NCBI RefSeq assembly: GCF_003597395.2
Contig: NC_133770.1
Span: 200,415,866-200,479,865 of the forward strand
DNA length: 64,000 nucleotides
Direction: 5' to 3'
Source: Chelonoidis abingdonii
Taxonomy: Eukaryota > Chordata > Testudines > Testudinidae
How positions within the stretch are numbered: the first letter of the stretch is position 1; every line of letters begins with the position of its first letter. The position numbers and the translations under genes were made by a program. Below the pieces are notes generated by a model. It did not search any database. It saw only the letters and a list, made by a program, of their open reading frames with translations, and was not told the DNA's origin. Positions 48,388 through 61,451 of this stretch are shown in pieces.

Positions 48388-48797
48388 NNNNNNNNNNNNN
48401 NNNNNNNNNNNNNNNNNNNNNNNNNNNNNNNNNNNNNNNNNNNNNNNNNNNNNNNNNNNNNNNNNNNNNNNNNNNNNNNNNNNNNNNNNNNNNNNNNNNN
48501 NNNNNNNNNNNNNNNNNNNNNNNNNNNNNNNNNNNNNNNNNNNNNNNNNNNNNNNNNNNNNNNNNNNNNNNNNNNNNNNNNNNNNNNNNNNNNNNNNNNN
48601 NNNNNNNNNNNNNNNNNNNNNNNNNNNNNNNNNNNNNNNNNNNNNNNNNNNNNNNNNNNNNNNNNNNNNNNNNNNNNNNNNNNNNNNNNNNNNNNNNNNN
48701 NNNNNNNNNNNNNNNNNNNNNNNNNNNNNNNNNNNNNNNNNNNNNNNNNNNNNNNNNNNNNNNNNNNNNNNNNNNNNNNNNNNNNNNNNNNNNNNNN
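48388..48797. other. Assembly gap of 410 N
   Basis: The run of N lies within a CR1 copy. From the CR1 order on both sides, the missing sequence should be the central RT part including the catalytic YADD-type region. The true gap length may differ. Confidence 0.97.
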
Positions 48798-49823
48798 ATC
48801 ATTGGAGCGACAGAGGAGGAGAAGGACCTTGGATTGGTTAATAGCAGGATGTCTATGAGAGGCCAATGCATATTGCCGTTAAAAAAAGCAAATGCGGTTT
48901 TAGGGTGCATCAGGCGAGGTATTTCCAGCAAGGATAAAGGAGTTGTTAGTACCGTTATAAGGCGCTGGTGAGACCCCCCCTGGAATATCTGTGATAGTCT
49001 GGTGTCCCATGTTTAAGAAGGATGAATTCAAACTGGAACAGGTTCAGAGACGGCTACTAGGATGATCCGAGAATGGAAAACCTGCCCTTATGAAAGGAGA
49101 CTCAAAGAGCGTGGCTTGTTTAGCCTGGCCAAAGAAGGCTGGGGCGCGGATTGCTTGCTCTATATAAATATTCAGGGGATTAACGTTAGGAGGGAGAATT
49201 ATTAAGCTTAGTACTAATGTAGGCACAGAGAACAATGTACAAACTGGATATTAGGAGTTTAGACTTGAAATTAGACGAGGTTTAACCATAGGGGAGTGAA
49301 GTTCTGGAACAGCCTTCCGAGGGAAAGTAGTGGGGGCAAAAGACTTATCTGGCTTTAAGACTAGCTTGATAAGTATGGAGGGATATCTGATGGGATAGTT
49401 TAATTTGGGCAATTATCTTGGATTATCACAGATAAGTCTGCTCAATGGTCTGTGAGGATGTTGGATGGGATGGGATCTGAGTTACTGCAAGAAATCTTTC
49501 CTGGGTGCTGGCTTGGAGTCTTGCCCACAGCTCAGGGTTTAGCTGATTGCCATATTTGGGGTCGGAAGGAATTTTCCTCCAGGGCGGATTGGCAGGGCCT
49601 GGAGGTTTTTCGCCTTCTTGAGCGGTCTGCAGCGTGGGGCATGGGTCGCTTGCTGGTGGATTCTCTGCAGCTTGAGGTCTTCAAACCACAATTTTGAGGA
49701 CTTCAATAACTTAGTCATATGTTAGGGGTTGTTATAAAAGTGTATGGGTAGGGTTCTGTGGCCTGCTTTGTGCAGGAGGTCAGACTAGGTGATCATATTG
49801 GTCCCTTCTGACCTACGAGTCTA
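48798..49823 (+). pseudogene. CR1 LINE ORF2 C-terminus and 3' end
   Basis: After the gap, the CR1 order continues in scattered frames: EEKDLGLVN-like, the segment matching 41450-41645 (ggctactaggatgatccgag near 49050), the EVFKPQF motif, and the 3' end with gtgcaggaggtcagactagg. Compared with the other copies there are many one- and two-base losses, mostly in homopolymers or dinucleotides, between 48900 and 49400. These break the frame repeatedly. Confidence 0.85.
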
Positions 49824-50944
49824 TCTTTTATTTTGGTATTTACAATAAATGTGACAAATGTCTTGTCCCCTTTAATAAGATCCTGCTAGTTTTTATTGGT
49901 ATAACAGGAAGCCCTACATTAGGCAGATGTATTCAATAAAACAAACATTTCATTCTCTTGTAGTGTTTTTCTGTCTTTGTTGGCTTCTCTTCAATTTCAC
50001 TGTATCTTCTATTTCCCAATAACCAGGAAAAGCCTAAAGACAGGAGATATATTATTTACACCTTAAAATAAACAAATGTGGTTTGTGTGTTTCATTATGT
50101 CTCCTTTTACTTAGTCATTGCCACTAGAATAATTGGCAAAGCCAATTTTCTTAGCTTTTTAATCTCAGCTTTGTCTCATTCCATATACCCTAGCTATGCA
50201 ACACACTTTAATTCATGGGACATGACATAGAATTTTGTTTAGATTTCCCTTTGGATCATGTTGTGTGTTCCCAGTCTATCTACATGCAGCTTCTTATCAT
50301 TTTCTAATACACATATAAATTATGACCATGTTTAGGGTAGCGGAGTCAATGAAGGTTGTAAAGATGGAAATAATATTCGATCTAAGCAATCTGAAAGACA
50401 GAGCAACTTGGAAATGGACAATTAAATGGAAAGTTATCAACAGTTCTAGAATCCTTAAATGTAACCAATATTTACCTGTTTAAGACTGATGTTTCCTTGA
50501 TCCCAAACCACAGAGCAAAAGCAGATTCTTATACTGTCATTCTTTGGCAAATTAACATTTTTGATCCAAAAAGCCACAATAATTCTGATTAGTTTGTTTC
50601 ATGGAAATTTCAAAATCAAAGTTTGATAACATTTCCTGAATAGATTTTGCACTCACTAGAATCTGCAAATGAGCAGTTATCAACATCTGCAAAAATGTAA
50701 TTGCCCAAAAGTCTTTCAACTAGCAACAGTCAACGAATAGTGTAATGCCCCATCGATGTTTGGCAGGCTATAGTGGCTTGTTAGCACAATTAAGCAGTTT
50801 TTGAATAACGTTATTTGTCACAATTTGAAAACTATCATCCCTCAAAAGTTGTTGCATCTTCTAGCTAATAAGGTCAGATTGAATTGCATGTTTATATTTA
50901 TAGTTTAAATCAATTTTTACAGTGGTTTATTTTACAGTAGAACC
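49824..50944. other. No feature recognised
   Basis: AT-rich, unique-looking sequence without a supported gene or repeat. Confidence 0.5.
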
Positions 50945-51130
50945 TAGGGGCCACCAATCACAGATCAAGACCTCATTGCATTGAGCGCTAAACCACCATG
51001 TAGGAAAGAGACGTTCTTGCCCCCGGCTGTTTATAATGTTGGTTTATGATAAGACATAACAGGTGAATGAAGCAGATAAAGGGTGGAGAGGAGTGCAAAG
51101 AGGAGGAGGCAACAGTAAGATAACTTTTTT
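50945..51130. repeat. Ancient interspersed repeat, class unknown
   Basis: cacagatcaagacctcattg, attgagcgctaaaccaccat, gacgttcttgcccccggctg and gaggagtgcaaagaggagga follow the order of a common old sauropsid repeat that I recognise but cannot name reliably. Confidence 0.35.
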
Positions 51131-52286
51131 CTCAAAAATAAAATAGCAACTAAGGTAGAAAACTGCAAAACCGCAAAGGATAAAATTAGCTTATAGCATT
51201 AGCAAAGAAACAAAACTTGTTCAAGTCCTTTATTGAATTCTGGAGTCAGCTCTCAAAGGGTGAGACTTTCATAAAATTCAACCAATCTTACCCTTGACCT
51301 CAGGCCACCTTGGTTTCAGTTAGTCTTAGTTGGATACAGAATTAATGAAAAGTCCAGACTTCTGCAATCTTCTAGTCTTTCAGATTCAGCTTTACTGAAC
51401 TACGGCACGCAGCTTGGAGGAAAATCAACAAATTACTTAAATCCCAGATAATTCTTCATTGTCATCACACAAAGAAATGGCATCTTCTCAGAAACTGATT
51501 TTTTGTGACTCAATATAATTTTTGCAAGACCCTGAACTATGTGTCTATTTGTATACTTAAATTGTCATGCCCATTAATATAACCATTGACAGTGCTTCAT
51601 GTGCAGCATTTTGAATCATTGCATGTGTTATGTAATCATGAAACAAAAGACCTTATTTGTAAAGTCAGCATATGGTAGATTGGATAGTTCAACAAAAAAT
51701 CACAGTTGGTATAGATCAGGATTATACAGAAATATGGCAATTAAGATTGTGATTGAAACAGCCTTCTGACACTTCAGGGAGATATTCCTAACAATCTCCT
51801 GCTAATAGCAGAACTCCACACATGCAGATAGACTTTAGTCTAGCCAGTTGGCATGTAAGAAAAGATTATATGGCATTATTGCCAATGTATCCAGATTCTA
51901 GGGGGAATTTGAAATGCTATGGGATATGTGAAAGGAAATTTAAAAAAATTAAGATTGCATATCTGAAAGTTCTGTCTCTGAACAAAAGGAAATAGTCACA
52001 CAATGGCACTGACCCATAGAGTCTAAGCCACAGTAAACTAACTTCCAGAAGGTGGACTTGAGAGAATCCTATTGCCAACATGCTAATAGAAAAGATTATT
52101 TTTTGGCTACAACATCAAGCCAAGGCATAACCTTCTGTCAGCATTGCGCATTATAGGTGCAGTGCACTAAACACTCTTCTTTTCCTTGTGTTTCATTTAT
52201 TTTGTGAAACCTTATTAGACTTTTCCCCTTTTATTGCCTCCCTTCACTATGCCTCTGCATCTTCTCACATGAGTTAATCACTTAGC
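51131..52286. other. No feature recognised
   Basis: AT-rich, unique-looking sequence. No gene or repeat is supported. Confidence 0.45.
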
Positions 52287-52354
52287 GTGAAACCCTGGCC
52301 GTACTGAAGTCAATAGTAAAACTTCCATTGATGTCAGTGGGGCCAGGATTTCAC
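52287..52354. repeat. 68-bp palindromic MITE
   Basis: gtgaaaccctggcc at the left and ggccaggatttcac at the right are inverted repeats, with tgaagtcaatag and cattgatgtcagt inside. This is the clearest copy of the family also at 27019-27086 and 37569-37636. Confidence 0.75.
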
Positions 52355-52615
52355 CCTAGTATATTAAATTTGCCTAAGACAGATTGTACACTCTGTTGAA
52401 GCTCTTCAATTTTCCAGATATTCTCTAAAATGTCATGGACAACTTACTATGCCTTAATAAATAACAGTGCACAAACTAAGTTTAAAGTTCTAAAATGTTC
52501 ATTTTTAAAATCTTGATTGTCCCGACATGTGCGCACATACTTGGAGTATGTTGTTTATTCCTTGTTCACATAACTAAATCAGTGGGATGACTCCTGGGCA
52601 TAAGGTTATTTATAT

Positions 52616-54612
52616 ACCGTGACGTTCCTGGTGGTAATACAGGTACTCATGGTCCTTAGCTGGCACAAAAGTATTTCCTCTCTGCTTTCTGGAACATGGG
52701 GGCCAAGGAAGCTCGGGTTTCCCACAGGGAAGTCGAGATATTGGCTACCCCCTGGTGGGGTGGAGAGGCAGGGCTACCCAGCCCAGTGCCAAAGACGAGA
52801 GCACATTAAAAAGAGAGAGTCAGACAGCTCCTCCATCTCCTCAGCCTGGAGCTGGAGATTGGACGCCACCCGCTTAAGGAACTCCTGGTGAGCCTTGAAG
52901 TCCTCCTGTGGGATGGGCAGCGGTGCCGTTATGTCCTCCTCCAGTGCCAGCAAGGGGACCGACACGGTGCCTAGGGCATCTGGGTGTACTGATGGGTCGA
53001 TGTACAGATCAGAGTCTGGATGCGATGTCATCGGCTCAAGACCCGTTGACTTTGGCCTCCCCTCCTCGGCAGAGGGAAAAGGAGCCTGGGACACTCCAGC
53101 TACCGAGCGAGATCTCGCCTGGGCAGGCATCTGCACCATGGTGCCCATTGACACCACTGTCCCTGCCACAGTGTGCCATGCCACTGACCGACTTGGGGGC
53201 CAGGTGGCGCAGTTTGTTCTCGCTGAGCTGCACAACTTGGAGATGGGAGGCTGGGTGCCAATGCTGAGGTCACTGTCAACCATACGGTACCGTAGGAGCG
53301 GTGAGAGTAACGGTGCCTGCAATGGTGACTTCCGCATGACTGGGACCTCGACGATGAGGATCGGTACCCGTCTGAGGCGCTGCTCCTGTACTCATCTCGG
53401 CGGCCAGAGCTACGACACGCTGCTGTCGGTGGACTGTGAGAGAAGTCCCGCATGCGATGTCTGGTAGAAGTGAGAACTCGAGTCGGAGCATCGACATCGG
53501 TGGCATCGGGATCAACTACTGTAGCTGCAACGCGAGGAAGAGTGTTGGCGGTGCCTGTCCCGATGCCTGTGTCCCAGGTCATGAGGTGTGGAGAAGCCCC
53601 GAGGTTTCCATGCAGGCAGTGAGCCAGTCAGCCTGAGAGGAGTAAAGGGCTGGCGCGAGCTGCGGGAAAACCATGTCGAGTGAGGCAGCAAGCAGTCCTT
53701 GGAGCGGGGACTGTGCTGCGTCAGGGAGGTCTGTTGTGCTCCCAGCAGTGGCTTCCCTTCAGATCGGGGACCCATCTCAGGTGGCGCCCCAGGTACTGGG
53801 AGGGTTAGGAAGTCACGTGCAGCCTGTGCAGCTTCTGGTGTCGACGGCATCGTCACCACAGGGGAGGCACATGTGGATGGGACTGGGTTGCTCCACTCAA
53901 CGCGAGTCAGAGGCCTGGGTCCCAAGGGGAGCTGGTCAGCCTGTGATCCATGTCCAGCCTCACCCCTTTCCTTCTCTTGGTGCCGCTGAGTTTTCCCTTG
54001 TTTCTTGGAGAAGGAGCAGTCCCAGCTAGTGGAAGGGACTTCGCTTCGCACAGAGGACACAGTGCCAGGTGCCGAGTCTGTTCGGCATGCTGGTGCTGGA
54101 GCCAGCGCTGATTCCATTAGGAGAGCGCAAAGCCTAATGTCCCTCTCCTTCTTAGATCGCTACTTGAATGATCTACAGATCCTGCAGCGCTCACTTACGT
54201 GAGTTTCGCCCAAGCAGCGGAGACCTTGTGTATGCAGGTTGCTTCTTGGCATAGAACTGTGACAGGAGTCGCACGACTTGAAGCCTGGGGCACGGGGCAT
54301 GCCCTGAGCCCAGTCAACTAACTTGAGAAACTATTCAACTATTGGAACAACTGTACTACTAAGGCGAACTAGAGAAGCTGCAGCAAGGCTGGAGCATGGA
54401 GTTCCGACAACCTTCACTGGCGGCAAGAAGGAACTGAGGGTGGGAGAAGCACGCGGCTCCCCTTATAGCGTGATATAGAGGCTCCACTCCAGCAGTCGCA
54501 GCAGTGCTCCCCCTGTACAAGTACTGCTAAGGGAAAATCTTCCAGCACCGGTGCACGTGGCGAGCATGTACACCTACTGTGGAATACACATGAGCAATCA
54601 CTTGAAGAACTG
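52616..54612 (-). pseudogene. DIRS-type retrotransposon, gag-like portion
   Basis: Read on the minus strand from 54612. The outer sequence (gttcttcaagtgattgctca near 54610, ggaagatttt near 54540) resembles the terminal repeat of the DIRS element at 62338. A gag-like frame may start at 54300 and has a Cys/His cluster (CDSCH ... C ... H ... CRICRSF), probably zinc-binding, then an in-frame stop near 54160. Beyond it follow a Ser/Pro-rich region, an Arg/Ser/His-rich region (HRHRDRHRQHSS, RSSSSRSQSCGSHHCRHR) and the conserved-looking segment AHQEFLKRVASNLQLQAEEM near 52830-52890, then a frameshifted tail (52620-52790). Several frames are needed to read it, so it is broken. Reverse transcriptase, RNase H and recombinase are absent: the copy ends at about 52616. 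The assignment rests on similarity to turtle DIRS gag proteins as I recall them. Confidence 0.65.
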
Positions 54613-57552
54613 CTGCCTTAAAGTGCCAGGGTAACCTTCACCCCATGTTGTAGCAGCAACTCAATAACAAATGGGACTGTTGGACACCCAGCAATAAGAA
54701 ACAGTGCACATGCACACAGTACATTTGATATCTGCCCCCCATGAAGATTTTCTGAAATAGTTGATTATGAAAGTACCACTTTTTAATAATGTTTCCACTC
54801 AAAGTGTCATGAGTTTTGATGCTCTATGCATAGTCCATTGTTTCTTGCAAAATGTTTAATTAAAGCATAAGGTTTTGGTTCATTATACTTCTCAAAGTAG
54901 GAAAACTAAGATCTGCTATAGCATCTGTTTTTCAGTGCGCTTCTATTTTTTTGTCCAATTTCCCTGCTAAGTTGATGGAGGCCCAAGGAAATTGTGACTT
55001 GCCCAAGGTCACACAGGAAGTCTGTGGCTCAGGCCTAATTAACACCAAAGATTAGGAAAAAGATGAACTTTAAAAAAAATGAAAAATACTTAAAAATCTC
55101 AGTGTTATTCCCAGGCCAAATCTATTTTTTTAATTGTACATTAATTTGGATAAACTCCCTTTCCCACCAAAACCAGAGTCTCACCTCCTCTGTGCCTTCT
55201 TCCAGTACTGCCTTGAGGCCTCACTCAACCTTCTTGTTGGTCGGCTGGGGCTATGATGGCTTCCCCTCTCCTTAACACCATTTGAGGCAGCAAACTAATC
55301 ATGTTTTGAGTTTTTGTATTCTATTGTGGAGTGGAGGGGGAAGAACTCTGGGAAGGAGCTTGGTATGACCACTGGCAGCTAAACTAAACTCTTCTGTTAT
55401 CTGCAGCTCGTAGGCCCACACTACTTCCTCAGTTCTGCTTCCCCGTCCACTAGAGTAGAGGGGAGAAGGATGCTGCTAGCTGTATCACTGTGCATATTCT
55501 CAAGAGACTGAGAAGCATCGCCACTCTATCGCTTTGATTTTTTTTTTTTTTTTTTTAAAAAGGACCTCATCCTATCCTCTAGTTTTGTGCCAACAAGGTG
55601 GAAGACCACCTTGCATTTATTTTAAACTTTATGTTAAGAAACCAGATTCCAAGAAAGGCTGTAACTGGAACTGTGGAAGCCTGTTGGTTGTAGAGTGTAC
55701 TGAGGAGTCCAGAAGAGGGGAAACTGAGGTAGAGCACTGCAGACTTGCTCCAGGATACAAGGGAGTGCTTGAATGGTGATGTGCCTGTTTACAGTGGGAC
55801 AAACTAATAACAAGATTACTTGAACTCTTATAACTGTTATATCAAAAGAACTGAATTCAATAAAAGCTAAGGATCATGATCAGGAGTAAAAATGATGAAA
55901 ATTCAAGTCCATTTGCTTTAACAAAAGAATTACTTCATTTTAGTGTTTACATTCAGATTTTTATTTTAGCTTCCTGTCAGAAGAATTGAAACTGATCCCC
56001 ACCCTGATAAGCCATGTTTTCCACCAGAGCCCCATAAACAGGGAAAGGTTTAATTTGACTAATACATATGTCCACATTTTCAGAATGATACCATCTTTCT
56101 CACTGTAAAATGTTTTATTTAAAATTTGGTGTTTGTTTTTGTTTGATCCTCTACACTGTCATTGCATTGTACTGTTGCTGTTAGGGCTCAGTTCTAATCT
56201 CCAGTGCAGGCCACTTACGTCAACAAAACAAACAACAAGAACGGGAAATCAGCAACCGTACTGGAGAAATGTCTTCAGGGTCGTACATGAGGACCCAACT
56301 TTCTTACAGCTGCTGCACTGACTTTAAAAAACTTACATTCTTGTGATGATCTTTTAGACTTTGGGAAAAATAACAAGTCACTGATCACGTTTGCTGATTT
56401 TAATTACTCCCTTCTCTCTTTTTAAAAATATGTAGTCAAATCCCTCTGCAGCGTTCACTTTCATTCCTATTCAGACACGTAAAAGCACTAGAAATCCCCC
56501 TCAGCATTTGCTCTTTTTAACTAAAATAAATCTTGTCTTTGTTCCCCATTGAAAGCTATTTGTATATTTCCACTGGGAAATATCTGGGACTCATAAAGCA
56601 CAAGTGCTAGCACATTCATTAACAGGATATTTTACTTACTCCAAGAATATCAAGGATATAAATGTTAAGGATTGACCCTGTTTTTAATCCCTTCAGCAAT
56701 CTAATTTTTTTTTAAACTAAGGGCCCAATAGTATCTTTGAAAAGCAAAACTATATTGCAGAAAGCTGCCTCTAAGTAACAGCAGCAGATGTACAGACATC
56801 AGGGGTGACCAGTCGTCATTATTTACAAGACTGCTTCACTAATGACAAGAAACATATTCAGTTGAAGAAAAAAGCATTTCTAATGTTCTAATGTTCATTC
56901 CCACCCAAAATTTACCATATTGACCAAACAGAAAAAAGTTTTTCCCCTCACTTGTTCTTTTGGAATTTCATCACCTTTGTAATACAGAGCTTGCTTCACC
57001 TTCTCCACTCTAAAGGATGTGCAAGTGGGACTTTTCTCCTGTATGCTGATATGAAAAGCGCCCGCCAAAGATTTCTGAAACTTACTTTCAAGAAGTTCAC
57101 CAGATACCACTGCAAAAAAATAAAGCCTCCCTTATAATTGTGGGAGATAGAAGCTCAAATCTAGTTTTCTCTTGCATTTCCTGTCTTGCTGCACTATTTG
57201 AATGATTGCACACATTTTCATTTAGATTCAGCTACAAACGTCTCTTTTGACATAGCCTGTGATGCTAGGATGATTCTGGAGCATTCAGCAGGTTTTGAAT
57301 GAAAATTAACAATTCGTAGAATAATGTTGGAAAGGTAGCTATTGGCTTTGCACTCATGCACTAAAAAGCAAGTGTTACATGAAAAAAATCAGTTAGAAAT
57401 TCCATCTGAATCAAATCCCTCCTCTTACAAACAGCAGATGAATTATAGCTCCTTGTAATGCTCCACTAAAAGAAATAGGAAAATCTTCCTCAGCCGTCAC
57501 TGCTCCCCCCTGAAATTTACCACAAATCTTGCTCCTGACCCAGGGTTAAACA
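54613..57552. other. No gene; contains MIR core and poly-T
   Basis: A reversed MIR core lies at 54965-55035 (gacttgcccaaggtcacaca, ggaagtctgtggctcaggcc). A 19-T run is at 55538-55556. The remainder is unique-looking, and frames of 81 codons or fewer have no motif. Confidence 0.5.
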
Positions 57553-57560
57553 GTGATAGC

Positions 57561-57681
57561 AGGATGACCAGACAACAAATGTGAAAAATCGGGATGGGGT
57601 GGGGGGTAATGGGAGTCTATATAAGAAAAGACCCAAAAATCAGGACTGTCCTTATAAAATCGAGACATCTGGTCACCCTAA
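57561..57681. mobile_element. Short hAT-like MITE
   Basis: aggatgaccagac at the left and ctggtcaccctaa at the right form inverted ends. gtgatagc (57553-57560) and gtggtagc (57682-57689) are an 8-bp duplication with one mismatch. The unit is 121 bp with a near-palindromic interior (gaaaaatcggga ... tcctTATAAAATCGAGAC). Confidence 0.8.
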
Positions 57682-57689
57682 GTGGTAGC

Positions 57690-60600
57690 TAGAGAGAAAA
57701 GATTTAGTGATTTTTTACCTTCAGTGTATTTTTCTCATAGGGATCAAGGTGCTAGCTCTCCTCATGTTTTCAGGGAAGAGAGAGGAAGAGATTAAATGAA
57801 GTTGAATGTGGTTAACCATCTCCAAAAAGAACAAACTACATGTCACTGAAGGCAGCTAAAGTACCTATTTTCCTATTACATTCTTATATAACCAACTGCT
57901 GTATTTGCTACAAGGATATTTGTCATCATTATCAGGAGATGAAGTGCTTTGCACATTCATAGATGGGATAGACTTCTCTATTAATATATGGTTTGTGTAA
58001 TGAAAAAAAGCAAGAGAACTCCTGGTTTAGAGTACTCAAAACCGTGTGGGTGTGTTTGTGAGAGAGAGAGAGCACTAACTCTAAAGGAAGATGGCAAAGT
58101 TTTAACCAACGTGCTCTATGCAAGCCATTTTCATTTTATATAAAACCTTCATGCAGCTGATGGTATATACGATAACAACAAACTGAATTCGGTTTATATA
58201 TCTCTTCCCTCACATTAGAAATAAAAGGAGGGAAAGCAAAGAATGCAGTTTAGTTTTAAGTCCAGTATAGTTCTGGCTAGGGGTCCTCCATACAGCATGT
58301 GCATTAGAGACTCTGCAAGGGCAGTTCAGGGAAATGACACAAAACATGATCAAAGCATTGGAATAGCCTAATTTTGCAAACGATCAGGGATATGCAAATA
58401 CCAGATCCAACAGCGACAATGCTGAAGATAATTGACATAAAATTGTTCCTTAGCTCTACACTTGTTTTCTTTTTAAGCAAGTGTCAGCATCACTGGGCAT
58501 AATAAAAACCAGCTGTTTTTAAATGTAATAGGACAGTATCCGTTACTTTTCAGTAATTTTTTTCTTTTATTAAACTATCTTATTTTATGAAGGACAACAA
58601 AGCAGAACTAACAAGTATAATGAAATAAGAAAAAAATACAAATGTAAGAACAATATAAAGCCATCTGTTGTTTGGGGTATCCTCTTAGTAAGTCAGGAAT
58701 GACATTTATCTTCTAATGATTTTGTCCTTATTCTCTCTCACAGCATTCAGAATTTAAAATTAATATTCATTTTTGTTTAGCTCCTTGCTTGTATTTCACT
58801 GCCAAACAGTGAAGTCATCACACTTTTGGTAATATTCTGCTAGTAAAATAATAATAATAAAAAATGCTATTGCAGAGACAAAATATCATAATTATGAAGG
58901 TCTTATATGAACACTATTGCTCTAAAAGTGTGTTTCAATAGAATATATACAGTCCAGAATACACTTCCCACATCATTATAATTTTAAAACAGGTTGAATT
59001 TTTAGACCCAAATTACTTGGCTGTCTGTTTACAATAGAAGTTGTACAGAATGTAAAAAGTACATTTTTGTATGAAGTAGCCAAGATGATGGTAAAATTAA
59101 AATATCAATTTTTTTTAAAAAAAATCATTTATAATTAGGAGTGAAGCTAATTATTGCAATGAAACCTGTACAACATTAACGAGGAATTCAAAGGATTCAC
59201 TAGAAGGCCATTCTGAAGTATTCCCCCCCGCCACTCCCCGACATGCTGAGTACAACTCTCCTCATCCTGTTAGATCACGTGTTGAGCAACTGATTTTTGC
59301 AGATTCTTCGAATGGTTGTGTAAGATGAATTTAAACCAAAGCAACATCTTTAAATAGCCCTAAAACTGAATTACAACAGAAAAAGCTCCTGCTACTCATT
59401 TCAAAGGGCCAGAAATAAGCAGATACTTTGTTAAAAAATTCATATTGTATCACTTTAAGTTTCCAGAGCTTTCGCAGGATAACCCTATTAACCACTTGTT
59501 TATAATGTATTTAATCTACTATCAGGCAGGAACTACGGTAATTATATTTACTAACAAACTGCAACATACAATAAACAAATAGGATTGTGTATTTCCTGCA
59601 CAGCTGTTTAATAATACAGCATGTTTACAAACCTTGCATCTGCACTCTGGATTGAAGGGCATCACATGGAATTAAGGTAGTATATTAACACCAAGGGAAG
59701 AAAAAATCTCTTCCTAGCACTGAAATATTTTATGTTAACATTGATATCAGTAACTCCCCATCTCTGGAATCAAGCAGTTCAAAAAGAGAGCATCACTATA
59801 TGTTAATGTTCAGTCACATGTTCCAGTTATGCTTGGAAGGTCTCTTTATCAAGCACTAGTTAAGCTGTCCACTTGCAATGAACTTTTTGGGGAACCTTGT
59901 TATGGAATTATTAGCAATCATGACTGGATTCATTATCGTTACCGCTGAAAAAGTGTTTCCATTCTGATATTTCTCCTCCTTCTCCCTTACAACTTGCCAA
60001 GATACCTGTTAGAATGGAATTTTTTATGCTTGGACTCCACCTGAAAATGATTATTTTTTTTGAAAGATCGACCAAAATTTCCTTTAGCCATTTGGAGTCA
60101 CAACAGAAGTTCAAAAAAAAATATCCAAAACACTACCTTGTCAAATAAATTCACGTGATCATTCTCCCCAACGCGATAACTTTATAAAGATGTCTGAGTG
60201 ATCAAATTTCAAATGGTGTGCAAATAGGCATAAAGATGTCCTTTGGTAATCTTAAAAAAGTTTGTTTTCATATAGTTTTTAGCATTTGACAATACAGGAA
60301 TGAGCTGCCAGAGTAGAAAATTCCAGTAACCTGGTACCTGCACATTAAAAGACAGATAGATACAGTTTCTATGTATACGTGCAGGCATTACCAGAATTTG
60401 CAAGCTCAGTTGCTGAAGGACACTGCAAGCTTGAAATGACAAACAGCTATTGAAACACTGAAGTTCATAAACATAACACCATAATATGAAAATCTTGAGG
60501 AAAAGACAGTTGTCACCTATAGCTGACCAACTTGTCAGTGATGTCAATGTACCACACTGAGCTTTATGCATCAAAGTACACGTGGAAGAAGCATCCGCAA

Positions 60601-61368
60601 TAAACCCACTGAATAGAAGCCATACCAATGGAAACAGCTTCCTAGTGATTTCCCTCAACATGTGCCGTGCAACTGCTTATATACTGCTTAAGAAAAAGTG
60701 AGGTACCATGCACACCAACAACAGAGTAACTCAAGACTGTTTCAGACTTAAACAGGAAGATTTTATTTCAGAGGTGAAAGTAAAGATATTTCTTATCTGT
60801 GATTTTTATTTTTCATAATACTAACATCCAACTCTATCAACCCAGAAGGCTCAGCTGGGTCTGTTTGCCCATATCAACCACAGAGGCTTCTGGAGCAATT
60901 TCTGGGAACAAAGCTCTCCTTGAAGCCTGCATGAAGCATTCCAAGTAGCGTCAGCTAAGGAATACAGCAAAACTTTTGGAACACTATTGCCAAGTGTATA
61001 AACTACAGTCAGACAGACAAATTATACACAAGTTCACTTGCTTATTTCTTTAGCTTTTTTTTAAAATTATTATTTTTCTGTTGGTTTTTGGCAAGGTTTC
61101 CCTGCAGAGTCCTTATGATGAAAATCAAACACTACAAACAGAGAAAATGCTTCCTCCTCCAGAAACAAATCCACCCAAAGTACATTGCTGGGAAACAGCA
61201 AACAGTAATAGGCTTCATTAATATGTTCTTATGTTTTGCAATGTGCTCAGGGTTTCGGATAGGTGAAAAATCAGAATTCATACATCCATTAATGAGGGAA
61301 GAAATCATAATACACTGCAGTGTTCTCTCATCCATTAATTTGCCCCTTTCCATTTTTTTCTTTAAATT
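57690..61368. other. Longest repeat-poor stretch, no gene
   Basis: About 3.7 kb of AT-rich DNA with no recognised transposon, unlike most of the window. The longest frame is 150 codons on the minus strand (60209-60661). It begins with a hydrophobic segment (LFPLVWLLFSGF) but has no recognised domain, a poor start context and AT-rich codons, so it is probably chance. Conserved regulatory DNA is possible but cannot be seen from one sequence. Confidence 0.45.
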
Positions 61369-61451
61369 AGGCTAGGATTTCCAAAAAGCCTAAGGTATTA
61401 CAGTGAGATATGGGTGTCGACTCCCTTTGGCTCCTTCAAAAATCCCAGCCT
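61369..61451. repeat. Fold-back repeat, 83 bp
   Basis: aggctaggatttccaaaaag at the left and ctccttcaaaaatcccagcc at the right are inverted repeats around agatatgggtgtcgactccc. It is related to fragments near 38441 and 17991. Confidence 0.65.

Noticed and set aside
48230..48841. Long frames across 48.2-48.9 kb
   Set aside because: They are open only because the run of N cannot contain stops. Real sequence on either side is CR1.
53512..54117. 201-codon minus-strand frame as a possible host gene rich in Ser/Arg/His
   Set aside because: It sits between a DIRS-like end and a DIRS gag-like segment and is read better as part of a broken gag.
60209..60661. 150-codon minus-strand frame with a hydrophobic N-terminus
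   Set aside because: It has no recognised domain, the start context is weak, the codons follow the local AT composition and no splice signals frame it. A chance frame of this length is plausible in 64 kb.
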